A stretch of DNA of 11,132 bases, from the NCBI GenBank assembly GCA_947453015.1, contig CANGFL010000013.1:1-11132 (forward strand). The letters are read 5' to 3'. Source of the DNA: Oxalobacteraceae bacterium (GTDB taxonomy: Bacteria; Pseudomonadota; Gammaproteobacteria; Burkholderiales; Burkholderiaceae_D). Positions 1 to 7,726 of the stretch are shown one piece after another (position 1 is the first letter of the stretch; the number at the start of each line of letters is the position of its first letter). Below the pieces are notes generated by a model, which searched no databases, was not told where the DNA came from, and worked only from the letters and a program-made list of their open reading frames with translations. The position numbers and the translations under genes were made by a program.

Positions 1-972
1 ATTCAAGCGCCGCTACAACGACTAAAATCTATCGATCAGTGGCAAAACATTGTGAAACAAATTCGCGCGATGCCCTCTGTTCTGGTGGTATCACCGACTG
101 CGGCAGGGTCGGCTCTGGTGGTACGCGGTAATGCAAGCCGCTCAGTGACAATTACGGGTATTGAACCAGAAGATTATTTTAAGATTGTGACCTTGCCGGA
201 AAAAATAATCATGGGGTCCACTCGCCTAACAAGCAGTGACATTTTGATAGGTATGGATCTGGCGAGTGATTTGGGCTTGTCTATCGGTGACAAATTACGC
301 ATATCGTCGGCTTTAGGTAATAGCAATATTCTCACCGTGACGGGCATTTTTGATCTTGGCAACAAGGGAGCGAATCAACGCACGACTTTCTCTGCTTTGC
401 ACACAGCACAAAGTCTCTTAGGTTTATCGGGTGGAGTCTCTAGCATTGATGTGACTGTCAAAGAGGTGTATGACGCTGAACTGATTGCTCAGCGCGTCAC
501 CGAACTCACTGGCATTAAAGCGGATAGCTGGATTTCGACGAACTCTCAATTTTTCACCGCTGTCCAAGCTCAAAAAACATCGAACACCGTGATACGTCTT
601 TTCGTTGGACTATCAGTGGTCTTTGGAATGGCCAGCGTATTAGTCGTCTCAGTGATGCAGAAATCTCGCGAGATAGGCATCTTGCGTGCTATGGGTATTT
701 CACGTGGTCAGATCTTGCGTGTTTTTCTTTTACCAGGGGGTTTGTTAGCGTTATCCGGAGCAGTGGGAGGGTCGGTGGCTGGCTTAGGAGCGCTGGTGAT
801 TTGGCAGCGCATGCTACGCAATCCGGATGGGACGGCGATTTTTCCTTTAATTATAGAGCCTAGTTTGTTTGTAGTGGCGCTATTACTAGCCACGTTGAGT
901 GGCTTAATCGCGGCGGTGGCTCCTGCGTTACGCGCTGCACGCTTAGATCCTGTCGTTGCTATCCGTGGCTGA
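1..972 (+). CDS. ABC transporter permease, FtsX/MacB-LolCE type (5' end missing)
   Basis: The reading frame is open from base 1, so this is the C-terminal 323 residues of a longer inner-membrane permease; the in-frame GTG at 52 is internal, not a start. The visible part begins in the periplasmic domain (about residues 1-190, rich in short beta-strand-like segments). Three hydrophobic segments follow at about 197-219, 241-267 and 288-309, which is the FtsX-domain layout. After the first of these comes the cytoplasmic coupling stretch [12 protein letters not shown], which contacts the ATPase in this family, and the protein ends with the usual family tail [12 protein letters not shown]. The N-terminal membrane helix lies outside the window. 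The ATPase gene overlaps its stop codon, so the two form one transport unit. MacB-, LolC/E- and DevC-like permeases share this fold. The cargo (lipoprotein, peptide, drug or lipid) cannot be told from what is visible. Confidence 0.9.
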   Translation: MQAPLQRLKSIDQWQNIVKQIRAMPSVLVVSPTAAGSALVVRGNASRSVTITGIEPEDYFKIVTLPEKIIMGSTRLTSSDILIGMDLASDLGLSIGDKLRISSALGNSNILTVTGIFDLGNKGANQRTTFSALHTAQSLLGLSGGVSSIDVTVKEVYDAELIAQRVTELTGIKADSWISTNSQFFTAVQAQKTSNTVIRLFVGLSVVFGMASVLVVSVMQKSREIGILRAMGISRGQILRVFLLPGGLLALSGAVGGSVAGLGALVIWQRMLRNPDGTAIFPLIIEPSLFVVALLLATLSGLIAAVAPALRAARLDPVVAIRG

Positions 973-1648
973 GTTTGTTGTTGAGATGCGAGCAGTTCAC
1001 AAGATATTCCATCAAGGATTACCTATTGAGATTGAAGTGCTGCATGGAGTTGACCTACAACTAAAGACTTCGGAATTTTGTGCTGTTATGGGCCCTTCTG
1101 GCTCAGGAAAAAGCACCTTACTCAATATTATTGGGCTACTTGATAGGCCTAGTAGTGGTTCATTAAGTATCTGCAATGAAGAAACCACCGCTATGAATGA
1201 TCACGAATTAACTCGCTTACGTGGCCACAGCATTGGATTTGTTTTTCAATCTCATTACTTGATACCCGCTTTCACTGCACTAGAAAATGTGATGATGCCC
1301 ATGGTCGGCAATGCTGAGTTTGCTAATGCGCCTATGGTCGTGCGAGCAAAGGAGTTGCTCGATGAAGTTGGGCTTAAACCTTGGTGCGATAGTTTGGTGA
1401 ATCACTTAAGTGGCGGCCAACAGCAACGGGTAGCGGTCGCACGAGCTCTCGCTATGAATCCACCTTTAGTGCTCGCTGATGAACCTACAGGCAATCTGGA
1501 TAGCCAATCGGCAGAAGCTGTTTTTTCACTTTTCCGCAAAGTCAATCGCGAACAAGGCACCGCAATTTTATTCGTTACTCATAACGCAGCGCTGGCTGAG
1601 CGCTGCGATAAAATTATTCAAGTGGTGGACGGCAAGCTGATCAGCTAG
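965..1648 (+). CDS. ABC transporter ATP-binding protein, LolD/MacB family
   Basis: This is the cytoplasmic ATPase that powers the preceding permease. From the GTG at 965 it has 227 residues, normal for a stand-alone LolD/MacB-type ATPase. Visible motifs are Walker [10 protein letters not shown] (43-51), the Q-loop FVFQ (Gln95), signature LSGGQQQR (148-155), Walker B LVLADEP with catalytic Glu (168-174), a D-loop GNLDSQ, and the switch His206 in FVTHN. The start is uncertain: TTG 956, GTG 965 and ATG 986 are all in frame and none has a good Shine-Dalgarno sequence. GTG 965 is chosen because it keeps the first beta strand ([13 protein letters not shown]) and gives an 8-bp overlap with the permease stop, which points to translational coupling. 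The motif [15 protein letters not shown] matches the LolD/MacB group. No membrane-fusion partner is visible within the window; one could lie upstream. Confidence 0.93.
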   Translation: MAEFVVEMRAVHKIFHQGLPIEIEVLHGVDLQLKTSEFCAVMGPSGSGKSTLLNIIGLLDRPSSGSLSICNEETTAMNDHELTRLRGHSIGFVFQSHYLIPAFTALENVMMPMVGNAEFANAPMVVRAKELLDEVGLKPWCDSLVNHLSGGQQQRVAVARALAMNPPLVLADEPTGNLDSQSAEAVFSLFRKVNREQGTAILFVTHNAALAERCDKIIQVVDGKLIS

Positions 1649-1701
1649 TGAATAAATACATTAGCTGATTACCACTAATAACAAACCTACATTTTTATTC
1701 A
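1649..1701. repeat. AT-rich inverted repeats between convergent genes
   Basis: The 77-bp gap between the ABC ATPase stop and the convergent transporter stop holds an 8-bp perfect inverted repeat, TGAATAAA (1649-1656) with TTTATTCA (1694-1701). Nested inside it is a 5-bp one, ATTAG (1660-1664) with CTAAT (1675-1679). The position suits a bidirectional transcription end, but the stems are AT-rich, the outer loop is long and no clean T-run follows, so a terminator is only a weak possibility. Confidence 0.25.
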
Positions 1702-1725
1702 ACTTAGCAATCTATGATTAAATGA

Positions 1726-3000
1726 TTACACGGCTTGCTGAGTAAGGTAAGCATGTCGCATAGGCTTGAGCACAGCGATGGCAAGAATCGCCGTTAGAAA
1801 ATTTGCTGCAATGGCGGTCACAAAGACGGGCGTCCAACTTCCACCTGTCTGAAACATTAAAGCCGCAATTGGGCCGCCCAGGATTGCTCCCACTCCTGCT
1901 CCGGCATATAAAAATCCATAATTGGTTGATGCAAATTTTGGTCCAAAGGTATCTGTCAGCGTCGATGGGAATAGAGAAAATATCTCACCCCAACCAAAAA
2001 ATACGACGCCTGACAACAAGACAAAAAGCAGCACATTGTCGCGGGTCAGAAACCAAACGGTCATTGCGATGCCTTCGACAGAAAAAGCAATCAGCATAGT
2101 ATTTTCACGACCAATTTTGTCTGAGACCCAACCGAAAAATGGACGCGTTAAGCCATTCATTAATCGGTCGATGGTCATGGCTAACGGTAACGCCGCCATA
2201 CCAAATACCGTAGCGTCAACAATGCCAAAATCTTTAGCAAAGGCTCCCATTTGCGAGACGACCATCAAACCTGAGGTCGCCATCAGTGTCATCATTAAAA
2301 ACATCACCCAAAAAATGGGCTGACGCAGTAACTGCTTCGGACCTACATCGGGAACGTGCGAGACTGGCAAATCAGCATGCACCAAAGCTTGATAATTTTC
2401 TGGAGGAGTTTTTAATATCCACGCACACACCAGACACACTAAACCAAAGGTGACACCGAAGGTCATCAATGTCGATTCAAGGCCAACGGAGGCCAGACTA
2501 TTCGAAACCGGAAATGTGGTTAAAGATGCGCCCATCCCATAACCCGAGGCGGCAATACCCGCTGCTAAACCACGACGATCGGGAAACCATTTCACCATCA
2601 GACCGACCACACCGATATACACAATCCCCGTGCCCACGCCTGCAAACAATCCATAAGTCAGATACAGCGACAACAAGGAATTCGACTGCGATCCTACGAC
2701 CCAGCTTGAGCCAACTAATATCGCTCCCAGTGTGAGTAGCTTACGTATACCAAATCGATCAACTAAATATCCCCCCAGCGGAGATAAAAAACACTGCAAA
2801 CCAACAACGATAGAAAACACCACCTGCACCTCTGCCAGACTAGCATCAAGCTTTTGCATAAAGGGCTTGGTGAGTAAGGCCCATACATACTGAGGACTCG
2901 CAATCGAGATCATGCACAAAACACCAACGGCTAACTGCACCCATCGGTTAGGTAGTGCACTTGCCGCATCCGACTCATTGGCTTGCTCTGCTTGCGACAT
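1726..3000 (-). CDS. MFS transporter, oxalate/formate antiporter (OFA) family
   Basis: A 424-residue inner-membrane carrier with about 12 hydrophobic segments, the usual MFS length. OFA-family traits are the N-terminal NRWVQLAVGVL followed by SPQYVWALLTKPF, the MFS motif-A loop GYLVDRFGIRK (77-87) and the matching second-half loop NGLTRPFFGWVSDKIGREN (282-300). Arg286 there appears to correspond to the TM8 arginine that binds oxalate in OxlT (Arg272). The second charged residue of OxlT, Lys355 in TM11 (my recollection of the family pattern is Y-T-A-K-G), seems to be replaced here by YAGAG (365-369), so oxalate exchange is doubtful. The ATG at 3000 has a good ribosome site (TGGAGAA, about 5 nt away). 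The gene starts 36 bp after the amidase stop and is very likely co-transcribed with it. It probably moves a small carboxylate related to the upstream enzymes; that is inference. Confidence 0.88.
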   Translation of the reverse strand: MSQAEQANESDAASALPNRWVQLAVGVLCMISIASPQYVWALLTKPFMQKLDASLAEVQVVFSIVVGLQCFLSPLGGYLVDRFGIRKLLTLGAILVGSSWVVGSQSNSLLSLYLTYGLFAGVGTGIVYIGVVGLMVKWFPDRRGLAAGIAASGYGMGASLTTFPVSNSLASVGLESTLMTFGVTFGLVCLVCAWILKTPPENYQALVHADLPVSHVPDVGPKQLLRQPIFWVMFLMMTLMATSGLMVVSQMGAFAKDFGIVDATVFGMAALPLAMTIDRLMNGLTRPFFGWVSDKIGRENTMLIAFSVEGIAMTVWFLTRDNVLLFVLLSGVVFFGWGEIFSLFPSTLTDTFGPKFASTNYGFLYAGAGVGAILGGPIAALMFQTGGSWTPVFVTAIAANFLTAILAIAVLKPMRHAYLTQQAV

Positions 3001-3036
3001 ACGTTCTCCAGTTGGACTGCGGAAGTAATTAAAAAA

Positions 3037-4440
3037 TTAAATAGAATGAGATGCAGGCATTACAAAGGGATGAACAGCCTCATAGGCACGCGCCGCTTGC
3101 AATACCTTGGCATCAGAAAATTTTGAGCCCACTAGCTGCATCGCAATCGGCAAACCATTGATAAAGCCACAGGGCACCGTAGCAGTTGGTTGTTGGCTCA
3201 GATTAAATGGGTACGTGAACGGAGACCATTCCCACCAGCGTTTGCGCGATCCACCTGGAGGCACTTCGTACCCCGCTTCAAATGCAGTAATAGGCATTTG
3301 CGGTGTGATGAGTAAATCATAGGTTTCGGTCAGATTATTTAATCGACGACCGAGTGCTTCACGTTCTTTTTCTAATTTTCGATAATCTAGGGCACTGAGT
3401 TCAAATCCCGGCTGAGCTAATTCCAACATGGCAGGTTCAACCAGTGCGCGCTTTTCAGCTGACATAGGCTCAATAGCTAAGGCAAGTGCAACGGCCCATA
3501 GCGGCCGCATAATTGAAATGGGATCATCTAGTTTGAGATCAATGATTTCAACCTGCGCACCCAGATCGCGAAATACTTGCAGCTGTTTTTCAATTGCTGT
3601 TGCGATTCTAGGATCGACATCCGCATAACCTAAATCTGGGCTGTACGCGATACGCCATCCTTTAACGCCTTGATTTAATTGGCTGACGTAATCGATAGAG
3701 TTCTCAGGAAGCTGATACCAATCGCGCGCATCCGGACGAGCAATCACGCTTTGTAACAAAGCTGCATCCTCAACGGTTCGTGTAATCGGTCCCTGATGCC
3801 ACAAAGTGAGTGCGGGTGAATGCGGATGCACAGGCACTAAGCCCCAACTCGACTTGAAACCAAAAACTCCGCAAAACGCTGCTGGAATTCGTATCGAACC
3901 ACCACCATCAGTAGCAAGGTGCAAAGGCCCCATCCCTAAAGCTGCAGCTGCCGCAGCGCCGCCACTACTACCACCGGGAGTCATCGCGTGGTTCCACGGA
4001 TTACGCGTAATACCGGTCAATGCACTATCGGTAACACCTTTCCAGCCAAATTCCGGCGTGGTTGTTTTGCCCATAATGATCGCGCCCTGCTCGCGCATGC
4101 GCGCAACGGGGGGACCATCATCTTCCCACGCCTGATCCGGATCTATCGTGAGCGAGCCACGACGAGTTGGCCAACCTTTAGCTAACACTAAATCTTTAAC
4201 ACTGGTGGGAATACCATCCAGCGCTCCGACCGGTGAGCCGCTGTGCCAGCGCTGCTCAGATTCGTGAGCGAGTTGCATGGCACGCTCTGGATCAACGACA
4301 CAAAACGCGTTGATCGACGGATTTAACTTGGCAATCTGAGCGAGAACGGTGCGCGTAACTTCAACGGGCGATATGGCTTTACTTTTATATAAAGCCAAAA
4401 GACGCGTAGCGGAAAGGCTGAGAATATCTTCAGGCACCAT
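3037..4440 (-). CDS. Amidase (amidase signature family)
   Basis: A 467-residue hydrolase of the amidase signature family, which uses a Ser-cisSer-Lys triad to cleave amide (sometimes ester) bonds. The catalytic Lys82 lies in PTSVKDL, the cis-Ser158 in TPGGSSGG, and the nucleophile Ser182 in TDGGGSIRIP. The 24-residue distance between the two serines equals that of fatty acid amide hydrolase. The flanking sequence AFCGVFGFKSSWGLVP is also typical. The length and lack of extra domains argue for a free-standing catabolic amidase rather than GatA, and there is no gatB or gatC nearby. No signal peptide is seen, so it should be cytoplasmic. ATG 4440 is the first in-frame start after an upstream stop, but no clear Shine-Dalgarno precedes it. 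It sits between the molybdo-hydroxylase and the OFA carrier. The substrate is unknown; a lactam or open-chain amide made from an N-heterocycle is a reasonable guess. Confidence 0.92.
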   Translation of the reverse strand: MVPEDILSLSATRLLALYKSKAISPVEVTRTVLAQIAKLNPSINAFCVVDPERAMQLAHESEQRWHSGSPVGALDGIPTSVKDLVLAKGWPTRRGSLTIDPDQAWEDDGPPVARMREQGAIIMGKTTTPEFGWKGVTDSALTGITRNPWNHAMTPGGSSGGAAAAAALGMGPLHLATDGGGSIRIPAAFCGVFGFKSSWGLVPVHPHSPALTLWHQGPITRTVEDAALLQSVIARPDARDWYQLPENSIDYVSQLNQGVKGWRIAYSPDLGYADVDPRIATAIEKQLQVFRDLGAQVEIIDLKLDDPISIMRPLWAVALALAIEPMSAEKRALVEPAMLELAQPGFELSALDYRKLEKEREALGRRLNNLTETYDLLITPQMPITAFEAGYEVPPGGSRKRWWEWSPFTYPFNLSQQPTATVPCGFINGLPIAMQLVGSKFSDAKVLQAARAYEAVHPFVMPASHSI

Positions 4441-4474
4441 GGCGAGTATAAGAATAAACAGTAAACGAACACAC

Positions 4475-4502
4475 CCATAGCGAGATTATTTTCTCGCTAT
4501 GG
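4475..4502 (-). repeat. Perfect 11-bp hairpin in the hydroxylase-amidase spacer
   Basis: CCATAGCGAGA (4475-4485) pairs perfectly with TCTCGCTATGG (4492-4502) across a 6-nt loop. It lies about 35 bp upstream of the amidase start on the transcribed strand. No T-run follows on either strand, so it does not look like a standard intrinsic terminator. It could stabilise or mark a processing point in the mRNA, or act as a protein-binding palindrome. Confidence 0.7.
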
Positions 4503-4518
4503 AACAAAGAATTGAAGA

Positions 4519-4559
4519 TCGACTACTTCCAACCTGACGAATCAAGCGGAAGTAGTCGA
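4519..4559 (-). repeat. Perfect 12-bp hairpin with 17-nt loop after the molybdopterin subunit gene
   Basis: TCGACTACTTCC (4519-4530) pairs perfectly with GGAAGTAGTCGA (4548-4559). On the transcribed (minus) strand it lies about 37 nt after the stop codon of the molybdopterin subunit gene and just before the second hairpin at 4475-4502. There is no T-run after it. Two perfect stems in one 155-bp spacer suggest a designed break in the operon, such as termination with help, mRNA processing or 3'-end protection. Confidence 0.7.
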
Positions 4560-4595
4560 ACTCATTCTAGGCCATCAAACGCATTCACTTTCTGC

Positions 4596-7046
4596 TTATG
4601 CTTTTTTCTGACTCAATCCCTCTAAAATCGCTTGAGGAGAAATCGGCATCGTACGTACTCGTACACCGGTTGCTTTGAAAATTGCGTTAGCAACCGCTGG
4701 TCCTACCGTTGTCGACGCTGGCTCACCCACACCTGAAGGGTGATGCTCAGAAGGTACCAAATGAACTTCTATCTCTGGCACTTGCGCCAAACGTATTGGC
4801 GTGTACTGATGGAAGTTGGATTGTTCAAATCCACCTTCTTTCAAGGTCATCCGTTCTGCAGCGATCTGGCTTGCACCCCAAAGAGCAGAAGCACGAATTT
4901 GTGCATCCACGTTTTTAGGATTAACTACGATGCCGCAATCCATAGCGATGGTGATTTTCTTGATTTGAAATTCACCGGTCTTAGGATCAACCGTTACTTC
5001 AGCAACCGACGCGACCCAGGTCGGACTCTGGCGCTCTTCTGCCGCAGTCACTGCAATACCCATCGCGGTATTCGGTGGTAATTTTTTTCTACCGTAACCC
5101 GATTTAGCTGCCGCCACTTGCAAGCATTTAGCTAAACGATGCGCACCACCTACCGTTGCTGATTCATAAGGACCCCAGGCACCTTCTTTTGCCCAAGGGA
5201 TGGAAATCCACAAGCGATCCATGTAGTAATCCGAAGGCGTGCCTTTGGTATAGCCGGAGTTCGGTATACCGCGATTACCACCTTTGCCGTTCAATTTAGA
5301 TAAACGGAACAACAGCGGATCAACACCTGCTGCATGTGCAATCTCATCCATCATCGATTCAACGACGAAGATGTTGTACGAGTTTGAAACCGTACGCAAC
5401 GCACTCGCCTGTACTGCCCAGGTGGTGGTGTCGTGATTCCATGCGCGCACACGATGATTCGGCATGTCGTACCAGTGATCACTACCGCCAATAGACCATT
5501 GATCGATATCCTGCTTTTTCTCATCCCATGAATCTTGCTGCAGCCAATCGGAACCGTATTTTTTACCCACTGAAAAACGTGGGCCCATAAATCCGCACAC
5601 AATATCGTGGTTCATACCGACGAGCTTGCCATCTTTCACACCGGCTTTAACGCGGTGATAGGTTGGTGTACGTGGGAAGCTGGTTGCAAAATTCGACTCA
5701 CGACTCTGAATCAACTTGACTGGCATTCCTAATACTTTCGCGCAGTAAGCTGCAGCTAGAATTTCATCAAAGTCTTGTTTGCCGCCGAATCCACCGCCGA
5801 CCAGATACTCATGCAGATACACTTTAACTTCTTCTGGCTTTTGGTTAAATACTTTCGCCAAGAATCCACTCAAGGTCATGCGCGCAAATGACTGACTCTG
5901 AGTACCAACATAAATGTGACATTCATCTTTAACGAATTGAGCCGTTGCATTCAAAGGCTCCATGGTGGCGTGACAAACCATCTCTGTCGTGTATTCGACA
6001 TCAATAATTTTTTCCGCTCCAGCCAGTGCTTTTTCTACATCGCCTTCCAACACCCAGTTGGCACCGGCTTCTGTATCGGTTGCGAGTTGTTTATATTCTT
6101 TAGCCAGTGTTGCAGAATCTAAATTGCCGTAAGGACCTGCATCCCACTCGACCTTCAAAGCTTTCGCTGCTTTCATCGCTGTGGGGAAACGATCTGCAAT
6201 CGCAACTACCCAGCCCGTACATTTACCGAACGAATCATCAATGATGATGGCTTTTATAAAGCCGGGAATTTTGCGTGCTTCAGTATCATCAACACTAGTT
6301 ACTTTAGAGGCATAACGAGTGCGCGGAATAACGAGTGAGGCATAAACCATATTCGGCAAAAATACATCCATACCGTATTTTGCAGAGCCATTGGTCTTGG
6401 ATGGGATATCCAGTGCATTCAGCGATTTACCAATGATCTTGTAAGCCGAAGGCGATTTCAATTTGATAGAAACCAAATCATCGGGATACGCAAATTTTCT
6501 GTCTAATTGCGTTTTTTGCAGAATCTCACCGTAGGACAGTGATTTACCTGAAGCTTTAGCGTAAACACGACCGGCTTTCGCAAAACATTTATCCGCTGTT
6601 GTGCCGAACACTTTGGCGCCCGCTTCAACCAGTGCAATTCGGCCTGCTGCACCAGCACGTGCGATACGATCAAATTCGGTAGTCATACTGCCGCTGTTCA
6701 CGGTGTAAGCTAAACCATAGATCGCAAAATTTTCTACGCTCTCCATCGGTGTATCAAGGCGCACATCTTCCCAACGCACTTCCAGTTCTTCGGCAATCAC
6801 CTGCGCCAAACCTGTACCAATGTGCTGACCCATTTCCGCTTTCACGATATGCATCGTGACTTTGTTATCCGGAGTAATGGTGAACCAGATCGATGGTGTG
6901 TATCCATTGGCCGGTGCCGCAGCCTCGGCTTTACCATTAGCCAACATAGCCCCCATGCCGATACTCATGTAGGCACCTGCACCTGCGGTAGCAGAACGAA
7001 CTAAAAACTCACGGCGCGACAGGCCTAATTCAGTTAGCTTAGACAT
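4596..7046 (-). CDS. Molybdopterin-binding subunit of an isoquinoline 1-oxidoreductase-like hydroxylase, Tat-exported
   Basis: This is the catalytic large subunit (816 residues) of a xanthine-oxidase-family molybdo-hydroxylase, closest in layout to IorB, which adds water-derived oxygen to a carbon beside nitrogen in N-heteroaromatics. The N-terminus carries a textbook Tat signal: SRREFL (10-15), a hydrophobic stretch, then AEAAAP near 40-45 as the probable cleavage region, so it should act in the periplasm. Cofactor motifs are GGGFGGK (417-423), MEP (362-364), SALRTVSN (548-555) and the C-terminal GVGEPA, whose Glu775 matches the catalytic glutamate of the family. The frame extends upstream to ATG 7115, but ATG 7046 is chosen: it has AAAGGAG 6 nt upstream, places the twin arginines correctly and overlaps the Fe-S gene stop by 8 bp. 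No FAD subunit is adjacent, as expected for the two-subunit Ior type. The substrate cannot be read from sequence; aldehyde or other heterocycle oxidation is also possible. Confidence 0.92.
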   Translation of the reverse strand: MSKLTELGLSRREFLVRSATAGAGAYMSIGMGAMLANGKAEAAAPANGYTPSIWFTITPDNKVTMHIVKAEMGQHIGTGLAQVIAEELEVRWEDVRLDTPMESVENFAIYGLAYTVNSGSMTTEFDRIARAGAAGRIALVEAGAKVFGTTADKCFAKAGRVYAKASGKSLSYGEILQKTQLDRKFAYPDDLVSIKLKSPSAYKIIGKSLNALDIPSKTNGSAKYGMDVFLPNMVYASLVIPRTRYASKVTSVDDTEARKIPGFIKAIIIDDSFGKCTGWVVAIADRFPTAMKAAKALKVEWDAGPYGNLDSATLAKEYKQLATDTEAGANWVLEGDVEKALAGAEKIIDVEYTTEMVCHATMEPLNATAQFVKDECHIYVGTQSQSFARMTLSGFLAKVFNQKPEEVKVYLHEYLVGGGFGGKQDFDEILAAAYCAKVLGMPVKLIQSRESNFATSFPRTPTYHRVKAGVKDGKLVGMNHDIVCGFMGPRFSVGKKYGSDWLQQDSWDEKKQDIDQWSIGGSDHWYDMPNHRVRAWNHDTTTWAVQASALRTVSNSYNIFVVESMMDEIAHAAGVDPLLFRLSKLNGKGGNRGIPNSGYTKGTPSDYYMDRLWISIPWAKEGAWGPYESATVGGAHRLAKCLQVAAAKSGYGRKKLPPNTAMGIAVTAAEERQSPTWVASVAEVTVDPKTGEFQIKKITIAMDCGIVVNPKNVDAQIRASALWGASQIAAERMTLKEGGFEQSNFHQYTPIRLAQVPEIEVHLVPSEHHPSGVGEPASTTVGPAVANAIFKATGVRVRTMPISPQAILEGLSQKKA

Positions 7047-7515
7047 GCTTCGCTCCTTTACGGGAAATTTCAACTGCGCGCATAACCGCGCCCACGATGC
7101 GTGAGTAAGTAGCACAACGGCACAGGTTGCCGTTCATGCCATCAACGATTTGCTTCTCTGTAGGATTGGGGTGATCTGCCAAAATTGCAGCGGCTTGCAT
7201 CAACTGACCCGACTGGCAATAGCCACACTGCGGTACCTGATGTTCTATCCATGCCTGCTGAACGGGATGGGCATGTGCCGGATCCAATCCTTCAATGGTC
7301 GTAATCAATGTGTTTTCATCGACATCTTTAAACTGCACCTGGCACGAGCGAACGGCCTTGCCATTGATGTGCACTGTGCAGGCACCGCACAAACCTGTAC
7401 CGCAACCGTAACGCGTACCTGTCAGGCGTAAATCTTCACGAATCACCCACAACAAGGGTGTATCTGGAGGAGCATCGGAAAAATAACTTTGACCATTGAT
7501 TTTCAACTGCGGCAT
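7039..7515 (-). CDS. 2Fe-2S subunit of the isoquinoline 1-oxidoreductase-like hydroxylase
   Basis: A 158-residue electron-transfer subunit, normal length for the small subunit of molybdo-hydroxylases (IorA/CoxS/XdhC-terminal type). The N-terminal plant-type ferredoxin cluster uses Cys38, Cys43, Cys46 and Cys58 (GCGTGLCGAC, then SC). The C-terminal helical domain binds the second cluster through Cys97, Cys100, Cys132 and Cys134 (QCGYC and LCRC). It passes electrons from the molybdenum site of the partner subunit to an external acceptor not encoded in this window. No signal peptide is present although the partner has a Tat signal, so it is probably carried across the membrane in complex with it. 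ATG 7515 has AAGGGGA 5 nt upstream. It is the first gene of the block, and its stop overlaps the next start. Confidence 0.95.
   Translation of the reverse strand: MPQLKINGQSYFSDAPPDTPLLWVIREDLRLTGTRYGCGTGLCGACTVHINGKAVRSCQVQFKDVDENTLITTIEGLDPAHAHPVQQAWIEHQVPQCGYCQSGQLMQAAAILADHPNPTEKQIVDGMNGNLCRCATYSRIVGAVMRAVEISRKGAKHV
7053..7059 (-). promoter_or_regulatory. Ribosome binding site deciding the molybdopterin subunit start
   Basis: AAAGGAG on the minus strand lies 6 nt before ATG 7046, inside the 3' end of the Fe-S subunit gene. It supports the shorter start, which gives a proper Tat signal, over the in-frame ATG at 7115. Confidence 0.8.
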
Positions 7516-7572
7516 GAGACTCCCCTTAGAAGTTAACTATCGAAACCATGTACTCAACATCGGGCGTGTAAC

Positions 7573-7590
7573 CGCATCTGATGTGATGCG
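7573..7590 (-). repeat. 6-bp inverted repeat in the hydroxylase operon leader
   Basis: CGCATC (7573-7578) and GATGCG (7585-7590) flank a 6-nt spacer. If the promoter proposed at 7605-7633 is right, this lies in the 5' leader some 60-70 nt before the Fe-S gene start. It could be a leader hairpin or a regulator site. Confidence 0.35.
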
Positions 7591-7604
7591 CCACACATGA
7601 ACAC

Positions 7605-7633
7605 AGTATGTGAAGTGGGAGGATGGTGGACAA
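7605..7633 (-). promoter_or_regulatory. Candidate sigma70 promoter for the hydroxylase operon
   Basis: On the minus strand TTGTCC (7628-7633, four of six matches to TTGACA) is followed after exactly 17 nt by CATACT (7605-7610, four of six matches to TATAAT). It lies within the 211-bp gap between the response regulator stop and the Fe-S gene start, facing the latter. The -35 element sits in the middle of the inverted repeat GGATGGT/ACCATCC (7621-7639), and a 5-bp repeat CACAT/ATGTG (7594-7612) overlaps the -10. That arrangement suits a regulated promoter. Matches are modest, so this is a candidate only. Confidence 0.35.
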
Positions 7634-7639
7634 CCATCC
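7621..7639. repeat. 7-bp inverted repeat overlapping the candidate -35 element
   Basis: GGATGGT (7621-7627) and ACCATCC (7633-7639) are perfect complements around 5 nt. Its place over the candidate -35 makes it a possible operator for the response regulator encoded just upstream. No known consensus is matched. Confidence 0.4.
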
Positions 7640-7726
7640 AAGGAGTAAAGATGGGTAGCGCAGGAGGACTAGCCTGGCCTCCCTCAAAAGTATGAATGCT
7701 GCTTTGGCAACGAACTGCTTATGCTG

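Noticed and set aside
52..54. GTG 52 as start of the ABC permease
   Set aside because: The frame is open to base 1 and the family needs an N-terminal helix and more periplasmic domain upstream; this codon is internal.
1922..2323. A 133-codon plus-strand frame inside the OFA carrier gene
   Set aside because: It is antisense to a clear 12-helix transporter with intact motifs; the translation is low-complexity and family-less.
7044..7115. ATG 7115 as start of the molybdopterin subunit
   Set aside because: It would add 23 residues before the twin-arginine signal and overlap the Fe-S gene by 77 bp without a ribosome site; ATG 7046 has AAAGGAG at good spacing.
7663..7682. GGAGG/CCTCC inverted repeat after the response regulator as a terminator
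   Set aside because: Only 5 bp with a 10-nt loop and no T-run on the transcribed strand.
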